DNA from: Actinoplanes italicus
GTDB lineage: Bacteria; Actinomycetota; Actinomycetes; Mycobacteriales; Micromonosporaceae
Length of the DNA: 64,000 bases
Assembly: GCF_003001815.1 (NCBI RefSeq)
Contig: NZ_PVMZ01000002.1
Location: forward strand, 310,001 to 374,000
Reading direction: 5' to 3'
Shown here: positions 8,673 through 17,588 of the stretch, piece by piece
How positions within the stretch are numbered: the first letter of the stretch is position 1
Layout: every line of letters begins with the position of its first letter
Position numbers and translations under genes: made by a program
The notes under the pieces: model-generated
What the model saw: the letters and a program-made list of their open reading frames with translations, nothing else
Told to the model about the DNA's origin: nothing
The model's database searches: none

Positions 8673-9653
8673 GTGACTGAAGCTCGTAAGCGGGTGTTGC
8701 TCGCCAAGCCGCGTGGCTACTGCGCCGGCGTCGACCGCGCCGTGCAGACCGTCGAGGAGGCGCTGAAGCTCTACGGCGCCCCGGTCTACGTGCGCAAGCA
8801 GATCGTGCACAACAAGCACGTGGTCAACACGCTCGAGGCCCGCGGCGCGATCTTCGTGGAGGAGAACTACGAGGTCCCCGAGGGGGCGACCGTCGTCTTC
8901 TCCGCCCACGGCGTGGCGCCCGAGGTCCACGATCAGGCCCGCGAGCGCAACCTCAAGGCCATCGACGCCACGTGCCCCCTGGTCACCAAGGTGCACCACG
9001 AGGCCCGCCGGTTCGCCTCCGAGGACTACGACATCCTGCTCATCGGTCACGAGGGCCACGAGGAGGTCATCGGCACCGCCGGTGAGGCGCCCGCCCACAT
9101 CCAGCTCGTCGACGGCCCCGACGACGTCGACAACGTCGTCGTCCGCGACCCGTCCAAGGTCGTCTGGCTGTCCCAGACGACCCTGTCGGTCGACGAGACC
9201 ATGGAGACCGTGGCCCGCCTCAAGACCCGGCTGCCGCTGCTCCAGTCGCCGCCCAGCGACGACATCTGCTACGCGACCTCCAACCGCCAGCACGTGATCA
9301 AGGAGATCGCACCGGAGTGCGACGTCGTCATCGTCGTCGGCTCCACCAACTCGTCGAACTCGGTGCGGCTCGTCGAGGTCGCCCTCGGCGCGGGCGCCAG
9401 GGCCGGCCACCTGGTCGACTACGCCTCCGAGATCAAGGACGAGTGGCTGACCGGCGCCACCACGGTCGGTGTCTCCTCCGGCGCCAGCGTCCCCGACGAA
9501 CTCGTCATGGAGGTGCTCGCCCACCTGGCCGAACGCGGCTTCGGCGAGGTCACCGAGTTCACGACCGCCGAGGAGCGGCTCACCTTCTCCCTCCCGCAGG
9601 AGCTGCGGCGCGACATGAAGGCCGCGGCTGCCGCCGCTGCCGCCGCCGGCTGA
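8673..9653 (+). CDS. ispH: 4-hydroxy-3-methylbut-2-enyl diphosphate reductase
   Basis: 326 residues. IspH (LytB) is the last enzyme of the MEP isoprenoid pathway. It converts HMBPP to IPP and DMAPP with a [4Fe-4S] cluster. The three cluster cysteines are present: Cys17 in GYCAG, about Cys101 in DATCPL and about Cys199 in DDICYA. The catalytic Glu region and the TNSSNS substrate motif are also present. An alanine-only tail follows the conserved domain and is probably unstructured. The start is GTG 8673 on the basis of the -10 spacing. It converges on rmuC 50 bp downstream. Confidence 0.97.
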   Translation: MTEARKRVLLAKPRGYCAGVDRAVQTVEEALKLYGAPVYVRKQIVHNKHVVNTLEARGAIFVEENYEVPEGATVVFSAHGVAPEVHDQARERNLKAIDATCPLVTKVHHEARRFASEDYDILLIGHEGHEEVIGTAGEAPAHIQLVDGPDDVDNVVVRDPSKVVWLSQTTLSVDETMETVARLKTRLPLLQSPPSDDICYATSNRQHVIKEIAPECDVVIVVGSTNSSNSVRLVEVALGAGARAGHLVDYASEIKDEWLTGATTVGVSSGASVPDELVMEVLAHLAERGFGEVTEFTTAEERLTFSLPQELRRDMKAAAAAAAAAG

Positions 9654-9703
9654 ACCCGGGCGCCCGCGGCTGTTCCTTTCCCGGCCGCTTCACTTCCTCC
9701 CGG

Positions 9704-10837
9704 CTAGCTGAATTCGGGCGCCTGTGGCTGACGAGGGGCGATCTCCACCTGCACCGGTGTGAGCAACTCCTCGTCGGACACGCCCATCTCGGCCAGTTTG
9801 CGGGCGCTGACCAGCACCCGTGACTCCAGCGAACCGACCGCCCGGTTGTACGCGGTGACCGCGCCCGCCAGCGACGTCCCCAGCTTGTCCACATGGTCGC
9901 CCAGCGTGGACAGCCGGCCGTAGAGCTCCCGGGCCAGGCCGTGCACCGCCGCGGCGTTGCGGGTCAGTGCCTCCTGCCGCCACGAGTAGGCGACCGTCCG
10001 CAGCATCGCGATCAGCGTCGCGGGGGTGGCCAGCACGATACTGCGCCGGAACGCGTGCTCCATCAGGGACGGATCCCGCTGCAGCGCCGCGTCCAGGAAC
10101 GGGTCGGCCGGCACGAACAGCACCACGAAGTCGGGTGTCGACTCGAACGCCGACCAGTACTTCTTCCCGGACAGCGCGTCCACGTGCGCCCGCAGATGCC
10201 GGGCGTGCTGGTCGAGATGGCCGTCGCGGGTGTGCTCGTCACGAGCCTCCATCGCGGACAGATAGCCCTCCAGCGGAGCCTTCGCGTCGACCACCACGGT
10301 CCGGCCGCCGTGCAGACGCACCAGCAGGTCCGGGCGTACTCCCTGATCGTCGGTCGAAGCCGTCACCTGCTCGGCGAAATCGCAGTGCTCCAGCAGTCCC
10401 GCCGCCTCCACGATCCGGCGCAGCTGATGCTCACCCCACCGGCCACGCACCTGCGGAGCCCGCAGCGCGGCCACCAGCTGCCGCGTCTCGGTGCGCAGCT
10501 CACCGGAGACCGCGCCCATCGCCCGCACCTGTTCACGCAGCTCGGCGTAGGCGTCGATGCGGTCGTGCTCCAGCTGGGCGACGCGCTGCTCGTACCGCCG
10601 GAGGGTGTCGTGCAGCGGCGCCACCGCCCGGGCCACCGCCTCCTGGGACTGGGCGGTCGCCTCATAGGACAGTGCCCGCAGCGACTGCTCCAGCCGCTGT
10701 TCACCGTCGCGCGCCGCGGCCAGTGTCGCCTCCAGCCGGGCTATGTCGGTCGCCGCCCGGGCCCGCGCGGCGAGCCAGCCGATCGCACCCCCGGCAGCGA
10801 GACAGACGAATACGACGGCGAGTGTCGAGAAGGTCAC
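9704..10837 (-). CDS. rmuC: DNA recombination protein RmuC
   Basis: 377 residues. An N-terminal membrane helix (about 5-25) is followed by a long coiled coil (about 30-125) and the RmuC nuclease-like domain: GRWGEHQLRRIVEAAGL (from about 132), VVDAKAPLEGYL, DFVVLFVPADPFLDAAL and the LATPATLIAMLRTVAYSW stretch. RmuC limits inversions at repeats and has a PD-(D/E)XK-like core. GTG 10837 has CAACCT six nt upstream. It is divergent from the 10877 gene, leaving only 39 bp for both promoters. Confidence 0.94.
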   Translation of the reverse strand: MTFSTLAVVFVCLAAGGAIGWLAARARAATDIARLEATLAAARDGEQRLEQSLRALSYEATAQSQEAVARAVAPLHDTLRRYEQRVAQLEHDRIDAYAELREQVRAMGAVSGELRTETRQLVAALRAPQVRGRWGEHQLRRIVEAAGLLEHCDFAEQVTASTDDQGVRPDLLVRLHGGRTVVVDAKAPLEGYLSAMEARDEHTRDGHLDQHARHLRAHVDALSGKKYWSAFESTPDFVVLFVPADPFLDAALQRDPSLMEHAFRRSIVLATPATLIAMLRTVAYSWRQEALTRNAAAVHGLARELYGRLSTLGDHVDKLGTSLAGAVTAYNRAVGSLESRVLVSARKLAEMGVSDEELLTPVQVEIAPRQPQAPEFS

Positions 10838-10863
10838 TACAGCAGGTTGCCAGAAAGCGGGGG

Positions 10864-10876
10864 TAGCTTGGAAAAC
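10864..10876 (+). promoter_or_regulatory. -10 box of leaderless promoter, 10877 gene
   Basis: TAGCTT (10864-10869), then 7 nt to ATG 10877. The matching rmuC -10 candidate lies about 20 bp away on the other strand, so RNA polymerase footprints would overlap. Confidence 0.5.
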
Positions 10877-11581
10877 ATGATGAGCGTGTTGCTGATCTTG
10901 GCGATCGTCGCGTTGGCAGTCCTCGCGATCGCCGCACTACAGCGCGGTGGCGAAACCCGGCGGCAGACACAGCTCGACGACGCCCGGGCCGACGCCCAAC
11001 GATGGTACGAGCGCCTCGGCGGTCAGGTGATGAACCTCAGCTCCGACGACCCGGCAGCCCGGCAGGCACTGGCCGACGCAGGCGAACGCTACAACGCGGC
11101 CGGCGGCCAGTTGCAGACCGCCAACACGGTCCGCCAGTTCGAGCTGGCCCGCGAATCGGCGCTGGAGGGCCTCACCTACGTACGGGCGGCCCGCGTCGCC
11201 ATGGGCATCGACCCCGGCCCCGACCTCCCACCGCTCAGCGCCGCCCACGACACCGGCCGCCTCACCCGCGACCGCGAGGTGACCGTCGAGGGCCACTCCT
11301 ACCGGGCGGGCCCCATGCCCGGCCGCGACACCCCCTACTACTACCCGGGCGGCCGCGTGCAGGGCCGCCCCGTCCCGGCGGGCTGGTACTCCACACCGGT
11401 GTGGAAGACGGCACTCGGCGCCGGGGCCGGAGTCCTCGGCGGCATGCTCATCTTCGACGCCCTGTTCTCGCCCGAGTTCGGCGACGTCGGCGGCTTCGGA
11501 GACACCGACTTCGCCGGCGGCGACCCCGGCGACCTCGGCGGCGATTTCGGAGCCGGCGACTTCGGCGGCTTCGACTTCTAG
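10877..11581 (+). CDS. Membrane-anchored protein with Gly/Asp/Phe-rich tail
   Basis: 234 residues. One N-terminal helix (about 4-19) precedes a helical region (about 25-110: DARADAQRWYERLGGQV and AGERYNAAGGQLQTA), a Tyr/Pro-rich middle, a short hydrophobic Gly-rich segment (about 180-195) and a C-terminal tail of repeated GD-F/GG-F units ending FGGFDF. It resembles actinobacterial proteins labelled DUF1542-like, but I cannot confirm the family. Function unknown. The start is ATG 10877, with a second ATG immediately after it. Confidence 0.72.
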   Translation: MMSVLLILAIVALAVLAIAALQRGGETRRQTQLDDARADAQRWYERLGGQVMNLSSDDPAARQALADAGERYNAAGGQLQTANTVRQFELARESALEGLTYVRAARVAMGIDPGPDLPPLSAAHDTGRLTRDREVTVEGHSYRAGPMPGRDTPYYYPGGRVQGRPVPAGWYSTPVWKTALGAGAGVLGGMLIFDALFSPEFGDVGGFGDTDFAGGDPGDLGGDFGAGDFGGFDF

Positions 11582-12015
11582 GCAGCTCTCGGATCCGGGG
11601 TCAGGCCTTCCGCGTAATCCCGGGTCTGCCGGACGATCACGACGGGCGGTTCCGCTTGCCGCCTCCCTCCGCCCGCCCGCAAGTGGCGGGACGCACGCCT
11701 GGCCTTGCTTGTCTGCCTGGATTGCGCGTGGATCTTGTGCGGATGCGGTTGTTGCCGTGGATCCCGTGCAGCACTTGTCGCCCCGTCGAGGCGCCCTGGC
11801 CGAGTCGCGCCGTCGAGTCGCCCTGCCGAGTCGCTCCGTCGAGTCGCCCTGGCGAGTCGCCCCGTCGAGTCGCCCTGGGGATGAAAAGCGCTCACCATCA
11901 GCAGGTCGTTGTAGACCTTGGGGATTTGTGGTCGCCTGGACGGCCCATTCGCGCAAGATCGCCGCGACCGGAGGCGAGGACGCGGGCAACAGGCGGCCTC
12001 GGTCCCGATAGCTCT
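11582..12015. other. 434-bp spacer without a gene
   Basis: It lies between convergent genes. It holds a 26-bp tandem array (11775-11880) and otherwise only frames that look like chance opening in GC-rich DNA. A GATCTTGTGCGG (11731-11742) resembles half of the palindrome seen at 4292-4339, without a matching arm. Confidence 0.6.
11775..11880. repeat. 26-bp minisatellite, about 4 copies
   Basis: Units begin at 11775, 11801, 11827 and 11853. The core is CGAGTCGC-N-CCGTCGAG followed by TCGCCCTG; the first copy is most diverged. Each unit contains two GTCGAG/GAGTCG half-repeats. Confidence 0.85.
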
Positions 12016-12555
12016 CTAACGCCGCAGGTGCCGGTTGATCTGGCGACGCAGCGCGCGCGGGCTGGGCCAGATCTGGGTGAGGTCCGCAGTGAAAGCCGGA
12101 CCACGTGGCGTATCAGTCAACGCCGGGCCACCCGCGTCGCCCTCCTGCACCGGATGGACGCTGTCCAGATCCGCCGGCACCACATCCAGAACCGTTCGCA
12201 GACCGTCCCGGCGAATCACCACAGCCGCGATGTCCGCCCAGTCCAGCAGGATCGGATCGGACGCCTGCGCGGCCAGCTCCAACCCTCCGGACGACACCCG
12301 CACCCAGGTCGTGAGGGCAGCCCGCGCCGACAACGCGTACGCCCCCGCCACCGCGCCGCCGACCAGCACGGCCTGCGCGGCGGTCACCCACCAGGGGTCA
12401 CCGCTGTCCCCGGCGATCCACCCCACGATGGGAGAGACCGCCAGATAGGCGACCATCAGCACGGCGAACACCATGACGAAGGTCCGGACCGGCGACGACC
12501 GGAACAACACCGCGTCCCGGGCCGGGGCCCGGACCTCCTCAGGCGCGATCGACAT
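12016..12555 (-). CDS. Hypothetical membrane protein with PH-like domain
   Basis: 179 residues. Two adjacent transmembrane segments (about 25-47 and 58-78) precede a soluble domain with TTWVRVSSGGLELAAQ, LDWADIAAVVIRRDGLRT and a C-terminal SPRALRRQINRHLRR helix. That arrangement is typical of small actinobacterial PH-like membrane proteins, but no family is certain. ATG 12555 is 23 bp from the valS stop upstream, so the two may share a transcript. Confidence 0.68.
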   Translation of the reverse strand: MSIAPEEVRAPARDAVLFRSSPVRTFVMVFAVLMVAYLAVSPIVGWIAGDSGDPWWVTAAQAVLVGGAVAGAYALSARAALTTWVRVSSGGLELAAQASDPILLDWADIAAVVIRRDGLRTVLDVVPADLDSVHPVQEGDAGGPALTDTPRGPAFTADLTQIWPSPRALRRQINRHLRR

Positions 12556-12578
12556 GCCTCCTATGGTGGCCGCCCGCC

Positions 12579-15116
12579 TCAGAACGCGCAGGCGATCACC
12601 AGTTCCGGAGTCCGGTCCCGGAGCAGGTCCAGCTTGCCGATCCGGGCCGCCGCCCGGAAATCACCGTCGATCGACTCGAGCCGGTCCAGCAGATCCGCCG
12701 GGCCGAGCGCCTCCGCCAGCGGAATCTCCGTCTTCATCGACACCTTCCGGTCCGACTTGGCCCGCCGGACCTGCCGCAGCGCCTCACCGGCAAGATCCAG
12801 CAGCGAAGGATCACTCTCCGGAGCAACCCGGGTCAGCTCGTACTTCGTCGGCCAGGTCGCCCGGTGCACCGAGCCGTACCGCCACCAGGACCAGATCTCC
12901 TCGGCGACGAACGGCAGGAACGGCGCGAACAGCCGCAACAGCACCGACAAGCCGGAAGCGAGCGCCGCCCGCGCCGAGTCACCGGCCGGCCCCGGTGCGT
13001 ACGCCCGGTTCTTGATCAGCTCGATGTAGTCGTCACAGAACGTCCAGAAGAACGTCTCCGTCGCCTGCAACGCGTCGGTGTGCTGATACTCCTCGAACGC
13101 CGTCGTCGCCGTGACGAGGACCTCGGCCAGCCGGCCGAGCATCGCCCGGTCCAGCGGCTCGGTGACCGGATGCCGCAGCGCGTCCGCCGCGCCGAGGCCC
13201 AACGCGAACCTCGACGCGTTCAGCAGCTTCGTCGCGAGCCGCCGTCCGACCTTCAGCTGGGCCGGCTCGAACGCGAGATCCGCGCCCGGACGGCCGCTCG
13301 CCGCCCAGTAACGGACCGCGTCCGACCCGTACTGCTCAAGCAGTTGAATCGGTGTCTCGACGGCGTTGCCCAGTGATTTGGAGATCTTCTTGTGGTCCGG
13401 GTCGAGGATCCAGCCGGACAGGACCGCCCGCCGCCACGGCAACGAGTCACCCAGCTGCCCGGCCCGCAGGACCGACGAGAACAGCCAGGTCCGGATGATC
13501 TCCTGACCCTGTGGGCGCAGATCCATCGGATAGGTACGGGCGTGCAGATCCGGGTCGGTGCTCCAGCCCGTGACGATGTGCGGTGTCAACGACGACGTCG
13601 CCCACGTGTCCATGACGTCCGGATCGGCCGTGAACCCGCCCGGAACGTCCCGCTGCTCCTCGGTGAATCCGGGCGGGCAGTCCGACGACGGATCGACCGG
13701 CAGCGCCTCATCGGCCGGAACCAGCAACCGGTCGTAGACCGGCTCACCGGAGGCGTCCAGCGGATACCAGACCGGGATCGGGACACCGAAGAACCGCTGC
13801 CGGCTGATCAGCCAATCACCGGTCAGTCCGCCGACCCAGTGGTCGTACCGATGACGCATGTTCTCCGGAACCCAGCGCAATTCCCGGCCCCGGGCCAGCA
13901 GCTCCTCCCGCAGCTCGGCGTCACGGCTGCCGTTGCGGATGAACCACTGCCGGCTCGTGACGATCTCCAGCGGCCGATCGCCGCGCTCGTAGAACTTGAC
14001 CGGATGCGTGATCGGCCTCGGCTCCCCGAGCAGATCGCCGGACTCCCGCAGGAGCCGGACGACCTCCGCCCGGGCGGCGTTCACCGTCAGGCCGGCCAGA
14101 CCCTGGTAGGCCGCGACGGGGACACCCGCCGGCGCGTCCGGCAGGAACCGGCCGTCGCGCCCCAGGACGACCCGGGTGTCCAGGGCCAGATCGCGCCACC
14201 ACGTGACATCGGCCAGGTCGCCGAAGGTGCAGACCATCGCTATGCCCGTACCCTTGTCGGCTGCTGCAAGCGGATGCGCCCGAACCGGGACCTCGACGTC
14301 GAAGAACGGGGTGCGGACCGACGTGACACCCGCGAAGCGGGGGTCGCCGGGATGATGGACCAGCGCGACACACGCGGGCAGCAGCTCCGGCCGGGTCGTG
14401 TCGATCTCGATCGGCCCGTCCGGTCCGTGGAAACGCAGCCGATGGTACGCACCGGGACGTTCCCGATCCTCCAGCTCGGCCTGCGCGACCGCGGTCCGGA
14501 AGCCGATGTCCCACAGCGTCGGCGCCTCCGCCGTGTACGCCTGTCCCGCCGCCAGATTCGCGAGGAACGCCCGCTGCGAGACGGCCCGCGCCGTGTCACC
14601 GATCGTCGTGTACGTCAGTCCCCAGTCGACGGACAGCCCCAGCCGCCGCCACAGCTCCTCGAACCCCTTCTCGTCCTCGACGGTCAGCCGCCCGCACAGC
14701 TCGACGAAATTGCGCCGTGAGATCGAGACCGGCTCCTTCGGCGCCGTGACCGGCGGCTCCCACGAAGGGTCGTACGGCAGCGACGGATCGCACCGGACCC
14801 CGAACAGGTGCTGAACCCGGCGTTCGGTCGGCAGCCCGTTGTCGTCGAAGCCCATCGGGTAGAAGACCGCCTTGCCGCGCATCCGCTGGAACCGCGCGAC
14901 CGTGTCGGTGTGCGTGTACGAGAAGACGTGCCCGACATGCAGCGAGCCGGATACGGTCGGCGGAGGTGTGTCGATCGCATACACGTCGGCCCGCTCCTTG
15001 GAACGGTCGAACGCGTACGTACCCTCCTCCTGCCAGCGCGGCGCCCACTTCGCCTCGAGCCCGTCCAGAGACGGCCGCTCGGGGAGACCGTGGCGCCCGG
15101 TTCCCGTATCAGTCAT
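12579..15116 (-). CDS. valS: Valyl-tRNA synthetase
   Basis: 845 residues, class I synthetase charging tRNA-Val. PPPTVSGSLHVGH (about 51-63) carries the HIGH motif and KKISKS (about 576-581) the KMSKS loop. The editing domain with its Asp-containing TTRPELLPACVA lies between them. The protein ends soon after the anticodon-binding region, without the C-terminal coiled-coil arm of the roughly 950-residue E. coli type, so it belongs to the shorter, archaeal-like form. TACGCT lies 7 nt before ATG 15116 with no Shine-Dalgarno. No second valS is visible in the window. Confidence 0.95.
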   Translation of the reverse strand: MTDTGTGRHGLPERPSLDGLEAKWAPRWQEEGTYAFDRSKERADVYAIDTPPPTVSGSLHVGHVFSYTHTDTVARFQRMRGKAVFYPMGFDDNGLPTERRVQHLFGVRCDPSLPYDPSWEPPVTAPKEPVSISRRNFVELCGRLTVEDEKGFEELWRRLGLSVDWGLTYTTIGDTARAVSQRAFLANLAAGQAYTAEAPTLWDIGFRTAVAQAELEDRERPGAYHRLRFHGPDGPIEIDTTRPELLPACVALVHHPGDPRFAGVTSVRTPFFDVEVPVRAHPLAAADKGTGIAMVCTFGDLADVTWWRDLALDTRVVLGRDGRFLPDAPAGVPVAAYQGLAGLTVNAARAEVVRLLRESGDLLGEPRPITHPVKFYERGDRPLEIVTSRQWFIRNGSRDAELREELLARGRELRWVPENMRHRYDHWVGGLTGDWLISRQRFFGVPIPVWYPLDASGEPVYDRLLVPADEALPVDPSSDCPPGFTEEQRDVPGGFTADPDVMDTWATSSLTPHIVTGWSTDPDLHARTYPMDLRPQGQEIIRTWLFSSVLRAGQLGDSLPWRRAVLSGWILDPDHKKISKSLGNAVETPIQLLEQYGSDAVRYWAASGRPGADLAFEPAQLKVGRRLATKLLNASRFALGLGAADALRHPVTEPLDRAMLGRLAEVLVTATTAFEEYQHTDALQATETFFWTFCDDYIELIKNRAYAPGPAGDSARAALASGLSVLLRLFAPFLPFVAEEIWSWWRYGSVHRATWPTKYELTRVAPESDPSLLDLAGEALRQVRRAKSDRKVSMKTEIPLAEALGPADLLDRLESIDGDFRAAARIGKLDLLRDRTPELVIACAF

Positions 15117-15129
15117 GCCGGTCAGCGTA
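15117..15129 (-). promoter_or_regulatory. -10 box of leaderless valS promoter
   Basis: TACGCT (15129 to 15124), 7 nt to ATG 15116. There is no T-box leader, as expected if the transcript has no 5' UTR. Confidence 0.5.
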
Positions 15130-15157
15130 GGACCGGCACCCGCGGGCCGCCACGCGA

Positions 15158-15655
15158 TTAGGCATCGGCCGACTCATGCCGCAGCAGCCACTCCTTGACG
15201 TGCAGGCCCCAGCGGTAGCCGCCGAGCGACCCGTCGGTCCGCAGCACCCGATGACACGGCGTGAACAGCGCGACCGGATTGCGGGCACACGCGGCCGCGG
15301 CCGCACGAATCGCCGCCGGACGGCCGGACAGATCCGCGAAGCCCGTGTACGTCACAGGGGAACCCGGTTTGATGTCACGCATCACCCGCCAAGCGTGTGC
15401 CATGAACTCACCGGCGGTGTGCTGCTCCACCCGGACCGCGTCGATCGCCGTCAGGTCACCGTCGAGGTAGGCGCGGACAGCCGTGCCCACCCCGCCCGGA
15501 TCACCCGGCTCCACAGGCTCGAGCAACACCGGATGCACCAGTTTCATCAGCTCCGCCACGTCGGTGGTGAAGCCCGCCGCGCGCACCGCGCCGGCCCTGC
15601 TGACCACCATCGTGAACGGGCCGACCGGGGTGTCCAAAGTCGAATGAAGCAACAT
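15158..15655 (-). CDS. ogt: Methylated-DNA-protein cysteine methyltransferase
   Basis: 165 residues. The suicide enzyme transfers the alkyl group of O6-alkylguanine to its own cysteine. The active-site PCHR is present (Cys134), as are TYTGFADLSGRPAAIRA and the C-terminal GGYRWGLHVKEWLL. ATG 15655 is preceded by AGGAGG. It lies 143 bp downstream of the Ada-AlkA gene on the same strand; the pair forms an alkylation-repair unit probably switched on by the upstream Ada-type regulator. Confidence 0.95.
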   Translation of the reverse strand: MLLHSTLDTPVGPFTMVVSRAGAVRAAGFTTDVAELMKLVHPVLLEPVEPGDPGGVGTAVRAYLDGDLTAIDAVRVEQHTAGEFMAHAWRVMRDIKPGSPVTYTGFADLSGRPAAIRAAAAACARNPVALFTPCHRVLRTDGSLGGYRWGLHVKEWLLRHESADA

Positions 15656-15798
15656 CGTTTCCTCCTGGGTCGAGGTCTTGGAGCATGGCCGGTTCGCGCG
15701 GCCTGCGGGGTGCCGAACACCCGGGCTGTGGATAACCGCGAGGGCACTTTCAGCAATGTGGACAACGGCCACCCGGGGCGAGCGGCGGGTATGTTCGG

Positions 15799-17268
15799 TC
15801 AGGCGGCACGCCACAGGCGGATCAACGCGTAAGACCGCCAGGGACGCCAGCGTTCGGCGTGTGTGGCCAGGGCCTTCGCCGTGCCGGGGAGGCCGACGGC
15901 CTCGGCGCCGCGCCGGGCCGCCAGGTCGGTGGGCAGGAAGACGTCGGGGTCGCCGATCGCGCGCATGGTGACGTAACCGGCGGTCCACGGGCCGATGCCG
16001 GGCAGCTCGGTGAGACGGGCGACGGTCTCTGCTCGGTCGGCACCCGGGTCGAGGTCGAGTTTGCCGTCGGCCACGGCCTCGGCGAGGGCTCGGATCGTGG
16101 CGCGGCGTGCGGCCGGCATGCCGAACGCGGAGTCGGGTAACGCGGCGATGGCGCTCGCCGCCGGGAAACCGGTGAGCTGTCCGGTCGCGGTGGTTTGGGG
16201 GATGGGGGTGGGCTCCCCCAGAGCAGGCGACCCACCACCGACCGCCCGGATCATCCGCCCCAGCGTCGTCCGAGCCCCAGCAACACTCACCTGTTGCCCC
16301 ACCACCGCCCGAACGGCCATCTCGAACCCGTCCACAGCCCGAGGCACCCGCACCCCCGGCTCCGCCGCAATCGCCGCCCCGAGCGCAGGATCCGCCCCCA
16401 GCAGCCCGTCCACCGCCACCGGATCAGCGTCCAGATCGAACAGCCGCCGGCACCGAGCCACCGCTGGCGCGAGATCCCGCACATCCCCGAGTCGGAGGGT
16501 CGCATGCACCCAGCGTTCTCCCGGCGTGAGCACCACTTCAGCGTTCCCGTGGGGAAGAACCAGCCCTCGGCGGTACGCCCCGTCGACCACCTCGTCGACG
16601 CCGGGCAGCGTCCGGCCCGCGAAGAACTCGAGCAGCGAGCCGGCATGCAACGGCGGCCGGTACGCGAGTCGCAGGCTGACGACACCGGCCTCGCCCCGAT
16701 CGCTGGCGGACTGCTTCTCCCGCATCTGGCTGGGCGACCGTGCGTACACCTCGAGCATCGTGTCGTTGAACTGCCGCACGCTGCCGAACCCGGCGGCGAA
16801 CGCGATGTCGGCGAGCCCGAGCCGGGTCGTCTCGACGAGGATCCGCGCCGTCTGCGCCCGTTGTGCGCGGGCGAGGGCGAGCGGCCCGGCGCCGAGTTCG
16901 GTGGTGAGCATCCGGTTGAGGTGTCGTTCGGTGTATCCGAGCCGTGCCGCGAGCCCGGGCACGCCCTCCCGGTCGACGACCCCGTCACCGATGAGGCGCA
17001 TGGCCCGCCCGACGGTGTCGGCGCGGGTGTCCCACTCGGGGGAGCCGGGCGCGGCGTCGGGGCGGCATCGCCGGCAGGCGCGGAATCCGCCGCGCTGGGC
17101 GGCCGCCGCGCTGACGTAGAACGTGACGTTCTCCCGTTTCGGGGTGACCGCCGGGCACGACGGCCGGCAGTAGATGCCGGTGGTCCGTACGGCCGTGTAG
17201 AAGCATCCGTCGAACCGCGGGTCGCGGCTGTCGACGGCCCGGTAACAGTGTTCGAAGTCCAGCTCCAT
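15799..17268 (-). CDS. alkA: Ada-type regulator fused to AlkA glycosylase
   Basis: 489 residues with three parts. The N-terminal Ada metal-binding domain has zinc cysteines 34, 38, 65 and 68; Cys34 or Cys38 would be the methyl acceptor. An AraC-type HTH region follows (about 85-180, with FAAGFGSVRQFNDTM). The AlkA part has the N-terminal beta domain (about 195-290) and the HhH-GPD domain with LPGIGPWTAGYVTMR near 420 and the Asp of VFLPTD. It removes 3-methyladenine-type bases and probably senses alkylation to activate itself and ogt. I start at ATG 17268. The AraC C-terminal methyltransferase domain of E. coli Ada is absent and replaced in trans by ogt. Confidence 0.93.
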   Translation of the reverse strand: MELDFEHCYRAVDSRDPRFDGCFYTAVRTTGIYCRPSCPAVTPKRENVTFYVSAAAAQRGGFRACRRCRPDAAPGSPEWDTRADTVGRAMRLIGDGVVDREGVPGLAARLGYTERHLNRMLTTELGAGPLALARAQRAQTARILVETTRLGLADIAFAAGFGSVRQFNDTMLEVYARSPSQMREKQSASDRGEAGVVSLRLAYRPPLHAGSLLEFFAGRTLPGVDEVVDGAYRRGLVLPHGNAEVVLTPGERWVHATLRLGDVRDLAPAVARCRRLFDLDADPVAVDGLLGADPALGAAIAAEPGVRVPRAVDGFEMAVRAVVGQQVSVAGARTTLGRMIRAVGGGSPALGEPTPIPQTTATGQLTGFPAASAIAALPDSAFGMPAARRATIRALAEAVADGKLDLDPGADRAETVARLTELPGIGPWTAGYVTMRAIGDPDVFLPTDLAARRGAEAVGLPGTAKALATHAERWRPWRSYALIRLWRAA

Positions 17269-17438
17269 GCCATCGAGTCTGCTCTCGCGTGACGCCGATG
17301 GCTGGCGGGATTCGGACACGACCGTGAGGGCGGTGGGTTGAGCCGCACCCATTGCGACATCAGCCCTGTGCTGGGTGATCATCTCGGCTGTCTCTGAGGC
17401 GCGAGCCCCGGCGTGTGGCTCCTTCTCGGGCAGGGAGA

Positions 17439-17522
17439 GGTGCTCATGTCACTGCCGGCCGATCAATCTGGCCGAGGTGGGGTGCTCGTATCACTGCTGA
17501 CCGATCAGCTTGGTGTGGAAGA
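17439..17522. repeat. 42-bp direct repeat, 2 copies
   Basis: GGTGCTCATGTCACTG at 17439 and GGTGCTCGTATCACTG at 17481 head two 42-bp units, both followed by CCGATCA. Identity falls off toward the unit ends. Confidence 0.6.
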
Positions 17523-17540
17523 GGTCCGGAGTCGGCAGGT

Positions 17541-17588
17541 GTCAACCGAGGTTGACGATGGTCGAGTCTGTCAACTACGGTTGACGGC
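17541..17588 (+). promoter_or_regulatory. Two-operator leaderless promoter of the hydrolase
   Basis: Operator 1 is GTCAACCGAGGTTGAC (17541-17556); operator 2 is GTCAACTACGGTTGAC (17570-17585). They share GTCAAC-N4-GTTGAC, 29 bp apart. The -35 TTGACG (17552-17557) falls in operator 1. The -10 TACGGT (17576-17581, spacing 18) falls in operator 2 and ends 7 nt before ATG 17589. A bound repressor would cover the whole promoter. Confidence 0.7.

Larger units (their letters stand above)
17269..17588. other. 320-bp spacer upstream of the hydrolase gene
   Basis: It contains a 42-bp direct repeat (17439-17522) and the operator-promoter complex at 17541-17588. No coding remnant was recognised in the rest. 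Confidence 0.6.

Noticed and set aside
11731..11980. Third copy of the 48-bp palindrome
   Set aside because: GATCTTGTGCGG and a distant GCGCAAGATCGCC are present, but about 230 bp apart with unrelated sequence between.
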